Assembly: GCA_039029935.1 (NCBI GenBank)
Contig: JBCCFC010000195.1
Span: 1-14,228 of the forward strand
Direction: 5' to 3'
Source of the DNA: G039029935 sp039029935
Lineage (GTDB): Bacteria > Chloroflexota > Anaerolineae > Caldilineales > Caldilineaceae
DNA: 14,228 nucleotides
Shown here: positions 1-6,235 of the stretch, piece after piece
Layout of the letters: each line of letters begins with the position of its first letter
Position numbering within the stretch: position 1 is the first letter of the stretch
Notes under the pieces: generated by a model
What the model saw: only the letters and a program-made list of their open reading frames with translations
What the model was told of the DNA's origin: nothing
The model's database searches: none
Position numbers and translations under genes: made by a program

Positions 1-83
1 AGGGCATGCTTACTGAACAAACTGGCGAGAACGTAATTGGGCGCGTTGATGCAGACGCAATCATAACAAGAGGATATTCTATT

Positions 84-542
84 ATGGCAAACTTAACAGT
101 TGGCGACATTGCACCAAACTTTACAACGTTAACGGACCAAGGTACAGAGGTCAAACTAAGCGACTATCGAGGTCAGCGTGTTCTCCTCTATTTTTACCCA
201 AAGGATGATACACCAGGGTGTACACGACAGGCATGTGGCTTCCGTGACAATTATCCAGCGATTGAAGAAAAGAATGCCATTGTGCTGGGCATCAGCCCTG
301 ATAATGTGGCGTCCCACCAAACGTTTAAAGCAAAATTTGACCTGCCATTCACACTGCTTGTGGACGAAGGACATCAGATTGCTGAACTTTATGGCACATG
401 GGGCGAGCGGTCTATGTATGGGAACAAATTTATGGGGATCATTCGTAGCCACTTTCTCATTGATGAGGAGGGTACGCTGGTCGATGTGCAATATAAAATT
501 AGTCCGAAGAATAGTGTAAAACAGGCGTTAAAGTCGTTATAA
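84..542 (+). CDS. bcp: Bcp/PrxQ-type peroxiredoxin (thioredoxin-dependent thiol peroxidase)
   Basis: A 152-residue cytoplasmic peroxiredoxin that would reduce H2O2 and organic hydroperoxides, with thioredoxin as the usual electron donor in this family. The active-site block YFYPKDDTPGCTRQACGFRD (about residues 36-55) has the peroxidatic Cys in PGCT and a second Cys five residues later, the spacing of atypical 2-Cys E. coli Bcp. The N-terminus ANLTVGDIAPNFTTLTDQG is the normal start of the family. The frame stays open back to an ATG at position 6, but the 26 extra residues do not resemble the family. ATG 84 has AAGAGGA at 68-74 with a 9-nt spacer, so 84 is chosen. Length matches the usual 150-160 residues. 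The next gene follows after 89 bases with its own promoter-like sequence, so this is probably a separate transcript. Function is secure; the physiological substrate is not visible. Confidence 0.95.
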   Translation: MANLTVGDIAPNFTTLTDQGTEVKLSDYRGQRVLLYFYPKDDTPGCTRQACGFRDNYPAIEEKNAIVLGISPDNVASHQTFKAKFDLPFTLLVDEGHQIAELYGTWGERSMYGNKFMGIIRSHFLIDEEGTLVDVQYKISPKNSVKQALKSL

Positions 543-566
543 CTGTATAAAGAAAAAAGATTAAGG

Positions 567-595
567 TTTGCACTTGACGAAGTGTAAACTATAAA
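567..595 (+). promoter_or_regulatory. Promoter and operator-like inverted repeat upstream of the ArsA-like ATPase
   Basis: A -35-like TTTGCA (567-572) and a -10-like TATAAA (590-595) are 17 nt apart, 37 bases before the ATPase start. An inverted repeat overlaps the -35: CACTT (571-575), four bases, AAGTG (580-584), extended by flanking TTT and AAA (567-588). Such placement suits a repressor site, but the regulator is unknown and the assignment is by pattern only. Confidence 0.35.
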
Positions 596-631
596 TGGTT
601 ATCATTCAAAAAATATAGGCAAAAAAACTGA

Positions 632-1903
632 ATGCGTATTCTTTTATATACAGGAAAAGGTGGCGTTGGCAAGACCAGTGTCAGTGCGGCCACGGCAGTG
701 CGTTGTGCAGCATTGGGCTATCGGACGGCAGTGTTGAGTACAGACCCGGCGCATAGTCTTGGTGATAGCTTTGATGTCAAGATTGGCAGTGAGTTGACTG
801 AACTTGCGCCAAACTTATGGGGGCAAGAGATTGATCTGCTTAACCAGATGGATGAGTATTGGGGGCGTGTGCAGGGCTATCTCAATGCACTTTTTTCGTG
901 GCAGGGGATGGAGAGTCTGCTGGCAGAGGAAACGGCGATTTTGCCCGGCATGGAAGAGCTGGCAAGCTTAATGCAGATCACCTATTTGGCCGATAGTGGT
1001 GACTATGATGTGATTATTATTGATGCCGCCCCCACTGGGTCAACACTGCAATTGCTCAGTTTTCCAGACATGGCGCGCTGGTATATTGAAAAGGTATTTC
1101 CGTTCCAGCGCAAGACGGTTCAAATTGCGCGTCCATTGGTGCAACGATTTAGCGATATTCCCATTCCCGATGATGATGTGTTTGAAAGCATCGAAGAGTT
1201 GGTCGAATACTTGGAGCGCATGAGTGAATTACTGAGTGACCCCAATATCAGCAGTATGCGTGTCGTGCTAAACCCAGAAAAGATGGTTGTCAAAGAAGCA
1301 CAGCGGGCATACACGTATCTCAGTCTCTATGGCTATGGAGTGGATGCCGTTGTGTGTAATCGTGTCTTTCCCACAGAGATATCCGATAGCTATTTTGATG
1401 GCTGGAAGAATGCCCAAGCCAAAAACTTGCAACTGGTAGAGGAATGTTTCCAACCGTTGCCGATCTTCAAAATTCCCTTCTTTGAGCAAGAGGTGACGGG
1501 GTTGGAGATGCTGCGCCAGATGGCGAATACACTTTATGGTGAGATTGATGATGTGGGGCAAGGTGGTGAGAGCGATCCAACGCAAAAATTCTATATTGGC
1601 GCCTCTCAAAGTGTGTTTGAACAGGGTGAACACTATGTATTGAGTTTGGCCTTGCCATTGGTCGACCGCGAGGAAGTACAGTTACACCGCAGTGTGGTTG
1701 ATGAACTGGTCGTGCGGATTGGCAATTGGAAACGCAACGTCTCTCTGCCCATTGGTCTGGCACGACTCGATATTGCGGGGGCACGCTATGATGCAGATCG
1801 CTTGAATATCCTCTTTGCCAAAGATGAAGAGGAAACGATCTCTGAGGAAGAACTGAAACCGACGCGCTGGCAATCATTGAAAGCGCGTCTGCGGGGCGAA
1901 TAG
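632..1903 (+). CDS. ArsA/Get3-family ATPase with C-terminal HSP20-like domain
   Basis: A 423-residue soluble P-loop ATPase of the SIMIBI class. It has the deviant Walker A GKGGVGKT at residues 8-15, the switch-I signature DPAHSLGDSFD from residue 38, and a Walker B/switch II block DVIIIDAAPTGSTLQLLSFP from residue 126, all diagnostic of ArsA/Get3. The last hundred residues (about 318-400, with LALPLVDREEVQLHRSVVD) match the small beta-sandwich called ArsA_HSP20, common in Chloroflexota, Cyanobacteria and Actinobacteria homologues. There is a single ATPase half, so it probably dimerises. No CxxC zinc pair of eukaryotic Get3 and no arsenite-type cysteine cluster is visible, and no arsenic genes are nearby, so arsenite export is unlikely; a chaperone or membrane-protein handling role is inferred. 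The ribosome site is weak (AGG at 617-619). No T-tract terminator follows; a repeat array begins six bases after the stop. Confidence 0.9.
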   Translation: MRILLYTGKGGVGKTSVSAATAVRCAALGYRTAVLSTDPAHSLGDSFDVKIGSELTELAPNLWGQEIDLLNQMDEYWGRVQGYLNALFSWQGMESLLAEETAILPGMEELASLMQITYLADSGDYDVIIIDAAPTGSTLQLLSFPDMARWYIEKVFPFQRKTVQIARPLVQRFSDIPIPDDDVFESIEELVEYLERMSELLSDPNISSMRVVLNPEKMVVKEAQRAYTYLSLYGYGVDAVVCNRVFPTEISDSYFDGWKNAQAKNLQLVEECFQPLPIFKIPFFEQEVTGLEMLRQMANTLYGEIDDVGQGGESDPTQKFYIGASQSVFEQGEHYVLSLALPLVDREEVQLHRSVVDELVVRIGNWKRNVSLPIGLARLDIAGARYDADRLNILFAKDEEETISEEELKPTRWQSLKARLRGE

Positions 1904-1908
1904 CGAGG

Positions 1909-2046
1909 GTCGGTACGTCAGTGGTCGGTAAGTCAGTGGTCAGTAGGTCAGTACGTTGGTATTGTTGTACCGAATACCGATTACTGACTCACCGAATACT
2001 GAATACCGACTCACCGAATACCGACCCCCGACCCACCGATGTCGGG
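1909..2046. repeat. Fold-back array of degenerate heptanucleotide repeats
   Basis: Seven plus-sense units of GTCRGTR type (1909-1915, 1917-1923, 1924-1930, 1932-1938, 1939-1945, 1947-1953, 1955-1961; the last starts GTTGG), with 0-1 base between them, are followed after six bases by about ten units of the opposite sense (TACCGAA, TACTGAC, TCACCGAA and similar, 1968-2039). The halves are imperfectly complementary and could form a long hairpin. A further small stem pairs CCCGAC (2027-2032) with GTCGGG (2041-2046). The array begins six bases after the ATPase stop. Unit length and arrangement resemble heptanucleotide short tandem repeats of cyanobacteria and filamentous bacteria; any function is unknown. 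Confidence 0.75.
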
Positions 2047-2086
2047 TAGGTAAATCGAGAACGAATAGTAAGCGTAGTGTAACCGT

Positions 2087-2139
2087 CATAGAAACAACGA
2101 TTCCTTCATGATTTAATAAATCATTGTTAGTGTTCTATG
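2087..2139. repeat. Nested inverted repeat with AT-rich core
   Basis: The core ATGATTTA (2108-2115), one base, TAAATCAT (2117-2124) is a perfect 8-bp palindrome. Around it, CATAGAA (2087-2093) pairs with the TTCTATG half at 2133-2139, with partially matching sequence between. This lies in the 600-base gap between the ATPase and the sigma factor; no gene is seen there. It could be a protein-binding site, a folded transcript 3' end, or a decayed mobile palindrome. Confidence 0.5.
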
Positions 2140-2181
2140 TTGAAGAAATACACGAAAATGGATTTTACACTTTACATATTA

Positions 2182-2225
2182 AGAATAATGGATATTTGCA
2201 GTTATCGTAACATATCCATTATTCT
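2182..2225. repeat. Hairpin with 14-bp perfect stem
   Basis: AGAATAATGGATAT at 2182-2195 is exactly complementary to 2212-2225. Inside, GTTA (2201-2204) and TAAC (2208-2211) add four more pairs after a five-base bulge, leaving a TCG loop. There is no T-tract after it, so it is not a standard intrinsic terminator, although it could stabilise or end the ATPase transcript. A smaller 7-bp stem (TGTAGTT 2241-2247 with AACTACA 2255-2261, 7-nt loop) follows closely. Confidence 0.6.
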
Positions 2226-2395
2226 ATTGTGCGCGTCATATGTAGTTAAAATAGAACTACAGTGGTACTCATTTGGCATCGGGTGATTTGTCCCTTTATT
2301 TGCTTTTTGGGATGTCGCGTGAAAGTAAAGTAGTCGTAAATTAATTGACCATTATAATTGACACGTCTGTAGAAACGATGACGGGTTCCATAGAC

Positions 2396-2440
2396 ATACG
2401 GTAGGGCTTCGTACAGCAGAGCGTATGGCAAAGCGTAGCC
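2396..2440. repeat. Short 12-nt periodic sequence
   Basis: From 2408 the sequence reads TTCGTA, CAGCAG, AGCGTA, TGGCAA, AGCGTA: a hexamer of type NNCGTA every 12 bases (2408, 2420, 2432), with similar material before and after. No gene is supported here: the only open frame (minus strand, 95 codons) runs into the sigma-factor start and has no family resemblance. The patch is probably a small non-coding interspersed repeat. Confidence 0.35.
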
Positions 2441-2504
2441 TTTAGACCGTATCTTCGTCATCCTTACAGGCGTATCTATTGCAGATATGTGAGAATAGAG
2501 ATAG

Positions 2505-3092
2505 ATGGTTGAAATCCAACGTGGTGCGCCCATTGAGGAAACAACACTTGTATATCTTATTCGTCAAGCCCAGACGTATTCCGATCCACACGCCTTTGAT
2601 GGTCTGTATCAATTGTATGCAGATCGGGTTTTTCGATTCTTATTATCGCGACTCAGTGATGTGGATAATGCCGAAGAGATTACCTCTGAGGTGTTTTTGC
2701 GTTTGGTGGAAAAAATTGACCGATACAAGATCGCACCCAAAGATAACGTTGCTATCTTCTCGGCATGGCTCTATCGACTGGCGCATAATCGCATGGTCGA
2801 TATTCTGCGTAAAAAACAACGGGTAACGCATGTAGATATTGATCATGCTTCTCATGTATCCACATCAGACAATTTTATTGATCGATTGTCAATCAAACTC
2901 GAAGTTGAGCAAATTATGCAGACCATGAATATGTTAAGCGATCAACAACAACAGGTTCTGTTACTGCGCTTTATTGAAGGATTGAGTATTGCCGAAACAG
3001 CGCAGGTGATGGAGAAAAGCGAAGGAGCCGTTAAAGCACTACAACATCGTTCATTAGGCAGCTTACGCCGTTTGTTAGGTCTTAATGATTAA
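2505..3092 (+). CDS. ECF-type RNA polymerase sigma factor
   Basis: A 195-residue alternative sigma factor. Region 2 spans about residues 31-105 (FDGLYQLYADRVFRFLLSRL, then the acidic AEEITSEVFLRLVEKI and the promoter-melting stretch FSAWLYRLAHNRMVDILRKK). Region 4 spans about 135-190 (LSDQQQQVLLLRFIEGLSIAETAQVMEKSEGAVKALQHRSL), with a helix-turn-helix near 160-185. There is no region 1 or 3, as expected for the ECF class, and no extra C-terminal domain. The start at 2505 leaves a normal N-terminus; only weak AG-rich ribosome-site sequence (GAGAATAGAG, 2491-2500) precedes it. A perfect TATAAT at 2353-2358 is a possible -10, but no good -35 is seen. The gene 99 bases downstream encodes a membrane DUF5667 protein, the typical partner arrangement for a sigma factor and its regulator in Chloroflexota. 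Target promoters cannot be read from this window. Confidence 0.92.
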   Translation: MVEIQRGAPIEETTLVYLIRQAQTYSDPHAFDGLYQLYADRVFRFLLSRLSDVDNAEEITSEVFLRLVEKIDRYKIAPKDNVAIFSAWLYRLAHNRMVDILRKKQRVTHVDIDHASHVSTSDNFIDRLSIKLEVEQIMQTMNMLSDQQQQVLLLRFIEGLSIAETAQVMEKSEGAVKALQHRSLGSLRRLLGLND

Positions 3093-3153
3093 CACATATT
3101 GATAAACATGCATTACATTTTACTTTTATCATTTTCAATCTTAAAAGGGGTAC

Positions 3154-3176
3154 GAAGTTAGGGATACGCTAACTTC
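3154..3176 (+). promoter_or_regulatory. Perfect 8-bp hairpin just upstream of the DUF5667 gene
   Basis: GAAGTTAG (3154-3161) and CTAACTTC (3169-3176) are exact complements around a 7-base loop. The end of the stem lies 15 bases before the ATG at 3192, where a ribosome-binding site would be, and no good Shine-Dalgarno is seen between them. The hairpin could be an operator for a dimeric regulator or could limit translation of the downstream gene relative to the sigma factor. Evidence is positional only. Confidence 0.45.
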
Positions 3177-3191
3177 TGAATAGCTACGGAC

Positions 3192-5711
3192 ATGTCATTT
3201 GACAAAATACTGGCAATTTGTTTAGAAAAAATCGAACATGGCGATTCGATTGAATCTTGCCTCCAGCAATATCCCGATGAGCGCGCCGAGTTAGAGCCGC
3301 TTTTGCGACTTGCATCTGTGTTGACGACAGCACCCGCACCACAGATGTCTTCGCACGCGTTTGCCAGTGGACGGATGCGCATGTTTGAAGCGGCCAACCG
3401 CCAATATGACCCTGAACAGCAATCCGCATCCAATGAATCCCTTCCGTTCCATACAAACGGTTATCAAGGGAACACGCATTTGAATGGCGATGCATCGTCC
3501 CATCAGCAGCGCACAAGCCCACTGAACCCAGGCTCACAGCAACATACGCAACAATCAGGGTGGCTTAAGCCAAAATCACGCTTGGCAGGTGTGCCTAGAC
3601 GGGCAAGCCAAATGCGTGATCGCTCTGTGCGTTCCCAAACACAATCTCATCAGGCCACCCGCCGCTCACTTTTCTCCTTCCCTGCTGTGACCGCGGCAAT
3701 GGTTGCGGCTTTGTTACTCCTGAGCATGTATACGGTCACACGATATATTGAGCGTAGTCTGCCAGGCGAACCGCTGTATGCAGTCAAGCGGCTTGGTGAA
3801 GAAGCGCGTACCATGTTGATGGTTGCCGCCAATGACCGTGCGCAGTGGCATGCCGATCAATCCGAGGAACGGTTGGAAGAGTTGCTGGCACTGGCATCCA
3901 CAACCGAACAGTTGGAAAATTTAGATGATGGACTACAGGCCCAGGTCCTTGATGAGGTTGTTCAAGATATTCAGGTTGCGCTTGATGCTAGTGTTGATCT
4001 TTCCCCAGAAGCTAGGGCGGACTTTCTAAACACATGGTTGGATGACCTTCAGACGCTTGAAGGGGAACTGGATGCATCCGGCGTGGCAACGACATCGCTC
4101 ACTGAAGCCATCCGCATGGTTGAGTTGGCAACAGTAGACCCCGACACGGAAGATGTGAATGACGAAAACATATTGATTGAACCTTCAGTCGTCGATGACA
4201 CCAATATAGATGACACTGGTGTAGATGACACCGATGTAGATGATTCTAGTGCAGAAGAGTCTGGTGTAGATCAGCCTGTAAATGATACCGCTAATAATGA
4301 TACAACCGAGGATAACACAGTCCAAGAGGCGAATAATACAGACGACGTGACAAATGATGCCCAGATAGCATCAACGCCTGAAGGACAGCCGACAGCCGCG
4401 GCAACGGAAGCACCTGCATCGTCCAGCGTGGAGGCACAGGATGATTATCAGATTATCCTGAAACCCACAGCACGACCGCCAAGAGATACAGATGAGGGTG
4501 CGGCTGTTCGTGATGCCGTGAATCGTGTTGTTGAAGGTGTTGTGATAGAGGGTGTTGTGATAGAGGGTGCGGTGTCAGAAGATACTGTTATTGAAGATTC
4601 TGCATCAAATCAACCAGTCAATAGCGTACCAGTTCGTGGGCCAGCAGCCGATGAAGAGGATGTTGTACCAGTAGAAGTTCAATCTTCGGGATTGGATGAT
4701 GCCGTGCCAACTCGTACACAGGTGATACAACTTGCCCCAACGCGGCAACCAGCATCTGTACCAGAGGCGACAGCAACTGATGAACCAATCATTATTCCTA
4801 TCGCAACGGCAACCGCAACGCCAACCGATGTGCCTGTGATTATTCCAACTGTTGCGCCGACGGCTGTACCGACTGCGACTCCGACCCAAACGCCAAGGCC
4901 GCGACCAACGAAGACAACACGGCCAGCGTTTACACCGACCAATACGCCTGTGCCACCACCACCAACTAATACGCCCGTGCCACCGCCGACTAATACGCCG
5001 CCGCCAACGCCTACATGGACGCCTGTTGTGCCAACGAACACACCAGTGCCAACAGCAACACCAGTGCCAACAGCGACACCAGTGCCAACAGCGACTCTAG
5101 TACCGCCTACACCAACGGCTGTGCCACCAACGGCGACACCTGAGCCAACGGCTTTGGTCGAGGTGCCAACACCAACACGGCAACTGTCAAATAAGCCAGT
5201 GTTAACAGCCGTGCCTGTGATTGAACCAACGCCAACCAATGCTGGTGGTATTGAGTTGATTCAACCAACACAGGAGCCAGTGGTCGAACCAACACCAACG
5301 CCAGAGTTTGTTGTCCCCACATCTGTGCCTAGTTTTGTGGAACCAACGAATACACCTGAGTCTGCACCCAATACAGAGGGTGGTGACCAATCAGGGACAG
5401 AGGAACCGAGCAATGGCGATGCTCAGGGTGTGGGTGCGGATAATGTACCTAGTACAGAGCCTGACACGGTAACGAGTTCAAATGCTGGTGATGAAAGCGA
5501 TGTAGGGACAGATGATGGGAACGCAGATGCCATTGACGGTGCAGGCGAAAGTAGCTCTGCACCAGTTGAAGAACCTGCACCAGTTGAAGAACCTGCACCC
5601 GCCGAAGAGCCTGTTGAAGTGGAAGAACCTGTAGAGGAGACCACATCAGACAGCACGGCCAACGAATCCGTCGTCGAATTAAACTCGCAACCGTCAGTGG
5701 CAACAAAGTAA
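3192..5711 (+). CDS. DUF5667 single-pass membrane protein with giant TPTP-rich extracellular tail; putative anti-sigma factor
   Basis: An 839-residue protein in visible blocks. (a) Residues 1-75: a small helical cytoplasmic domain (CLEKIEHGDSIESCLQQYP, AELEPLLRLASVL) that recurs at the N-terminus of DUF5667 proteins. (b) About 76-158: a basic, Gln/Ser-rich linker. (c) About 161-183: one membrane helix (FPAVTAAMVAALLLLSMYTV). (d) About 186-300: DUF5667 (RSLPGEPLYAVKRLGEEART, then helices). (e) About 310-400: Asp/Asn-rich DDT repeats, then GVVIEGVVIEG. (f) About 530-710: Pro/Thr-rich TNTPVPPP and PTATPVPTATPV repeats. (g) About 790-820: EEPAP repeats. The tail should lie outside the cell and resembles stalk or wall-spanning regions. 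No zinc-finger HxxxCxxC is present. The anti-sigma role is inferred from the adjacent ECF sigma gene and topology, not proven. The ribosome site is poor; a strong terminator follows. Confidence 0.85.
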   Translation: MSFDKILAICLEKIEHGDSIESCLQQYPDERAELEPLLRLASVLTTAPAPQMSSHAFASGRMRMFEAANRQYDPEQQSASNESLPFHTNGYQGNTHLNGDASSHQQRTSPLNPGSQQHTQQSGWLKPKSRLAGVPRRASQMRDRSVRSQTQSHQATRRSLFSFPAVTAAMVAALLLLSMYTVTRYIERSLPGEPLYAVKRLGEEARTMLMVAANDRAQWHADQSEERLEELLALASTTEQLENLDDGLQAQVLDEVVQDIQVALDASVDLSPEARADFLNTWLDDLQTLEGELDASGVATTSLTEAIRMVELATVDPDTEDVNDENILIEPSVVDDTNIDDTGVDDTDVDDSSAEESGVDQPVNDTANNDTTEDNTVQEANNTDDVTNDAQIASTPEGQPTAAATEAPASSSVEAQDDYQIILKPTARPPRDTDEGAAVRDAVNRVVEGVVIEGVVIEGAVSEDTVIEDSASNQPVNSVPVRGPAADEEDVVPVEVQSSGLDDAVPTRTQVIQLAPTRQPASVPEATATDEPIIIPIATATATPTDVPVIIPTVAPTAVPTATPTQTPRPRPTKTTRPAFTPTNTPVPPPPTNTPVPPPTNTPPPTPTWTPVVPTNTPVPTATPVPTATPVPTATLVPPTPTAVPPTATPEPTALVEVPTPTRQLSNKPVLTAVPVIEPTPTNAGGIELIQPTQEPVVEPTPTPEFVVPTSVPSFVEPTNTPESAPNTEGGDQSGTEEPSNGDAQGVGADNVPSTEPDTVTSSNAGDESDVGTDDGNADAIDGAGESSSAPVEEPAPVEEPAPAEEPVEVEEPVEETTSDSTANESVVELNSQPSVATK

Positions 5712-5738
5712 GTTATCGCTTTTTGCAAGCAAAACGTG

Positions 5739-5779
5739 ACAGCGCGTTATCCAAGTTCTGGGTAACGCGCTGTTTTTTT
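5739..5779 (+). terminator. Intrinsic (Rho-independent) terminator of the sigma/DUF5667 unit
   Basis: A 14-bp stem (5739-5752 with 5760-5773; GC-rich core CAGCGCG/CGCGCTG, one G-T wobble) closes a 7-base loop and runs straight into seven T residues (5773-5779). It lies 28 bases after the DUF5667 stop. This is the clearest transcription terminator in the window. Confidence 0.93.
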
Positions 5780-5780
5780 G

Positions 5781-5786
5781 TATAAT
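5781..5786 (+). promoter_or_regulatory. Possible -10 element of the Rpn remnant
   Basis: A perfect TATAAT directly abuts the terminator T-tract, about 95 bases before the Rpn ATG. No recognisable -35 or extended -10 is present, so this may be chance. Confidence 0.22.
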
Positions 5787-5881
5787 AGGGTGGTTGTAGA
5801 AAGCTATACACAAATTGAGTTTGAATAGCAAATAGGCGATAGTATCGTGATGTAGGCATTTGGAACGAAGGAGAAAATCAT

Positions 5882-6050
5882 ATGGCACATAGCGACGAAC
5901 GAACCCTTGTTAGTTTTGATTGGGCAAGGTCAACTGAAAAAACAACAAGAAATTGCCCGTCAGATGTTGATGCATAATGAACCGCCTGATAAAGTTGCCC
6001 TATATAGCGGTTTAAGTGTTGGTGAGATAGAAAAGCTTTCACTGAATTGA
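5882..6050 (+). pseudogene. Rpn-family (PD-(D/E)XK) nuclease remnant with the middle deleted
   Basis: A strong ribosome site (AAGGAG, 5868-5873) precedes ATG 5882. The first 15 codons read MAHSDERTLVSFDWA, matching the conserved start of Rpn/PD-(D/E)XK transposase-like proteins (LVSFDWAIK...). The frame then runs into nonsense and stops at 5975-5977. In a different frame, 5928-6050 encodes GQLKKQQEIARQMLMHNEPP followed by DKVALYSGLSVGEIEKLSLN and a stop, the typical C-terminal helical and HTH-like tail of the same family. The two ends meet at a short TGGGCAA stretch (5921-5927), which could be deletion micro-homology. Intact members are roughly 280-330 residues, so some 230 or more codons including the catalytic core are gone and the join is out of frame. 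A 31-residue peptide could still be made. The family call rests on short motifs from memory but both ends agree. Confidence 0.72.
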
Positions 6051-6075
6051 GCCTCTGTCCGTGGTTATAGTACCT

Positions 6076-6157
6076 TGTCAGAAAAGTTTTGAGTAGTGAG
6101 CACGCCCTCGTGCGGGTCCGGAACAGGGTGTGCCTACTGCTCAAAACTTAATTGACA
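6076..6157. repeat. Long imperfect hairpin element downstream of the Rpn remnant
   Basis: Two 25-base arms (6084-6108 and 6125-6149), starting AAGTTTTGAG and ending CTCAAAACTT, pair along their full length with three G-T wobbles and one A-C mismatch. The loop is 16 bases. An outer TGTCA/TGACA pair (6076-6080 with 6153-6157) extends it across a small internal loop. The wobble pattern suits a folded RNA or an ageing mobile palindrome. No T-tract follows; the right edge instead runs into a TTGACA promoter box. Confidence 0.7.
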
Positions 6158-6179
6158 GCGTAATAGTGGCTATTTGAAT
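6152..6179 (+). promoter_or_regulatory. Promoter of the dioxygenase gene
   Basis: A consensus -35 TTGACA (6152-6157) is followed by 16 bases and a moderate -10, TTGAAT (6174-6179), about 57 bases before the start at 6236. The -35 forms the right foot of the long hairpin at 6076-6157, so folding and promoter use could interfere. The -35 is convincing, the -10 less so. Confidence 0.45.
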
Positions 6180-6235
6180 AGACTTGATTAGAAACTTAAA
6201 GCTAAACCTAACAATATTAGGAGAAACAATTGTAG

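Noticed and set aside
6..83. Upstream start for the peroxiredoxin at position 6
   Set aside because: The extra 26 residues do not match the family, while ATG 84 has a good ribosome site and gives the normal N-terminus.
632..1903. Arsenite-pump ATPase of an ars operon
   Set aside because: Only one ATPase half, no arsenite-binding Cys cluster, and no arsB, arsR or arsC nearby.
1909..2046. CRISPR array
   Set aside because: Units are 7 bases with 0-1 base between them and change orientation midway; there are no spacers and no cas genes.
2182..2225. Intrinsic terminator for the ArsA-like gene
   Set aside because: The stem is AT-rich, nearly 280 bases after the stop, and no T-tract follows.
2246..2533. 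Minus-strand open frame of 95 codons in the gap before the sigma factor
   Set aside because: It overlaps the sigma-factor start, has no recognisable family and covers the 12-nt periodic patch, which explains its repeated YALPYALLYEALPY peptide.
4679..5239. Minus-strand frame of 186 codons, rich in VGVG and GTGV
   Set aside because: It is the antisense reading of the TPTP-rich repeat, and its composition is fully explained by that repeat.
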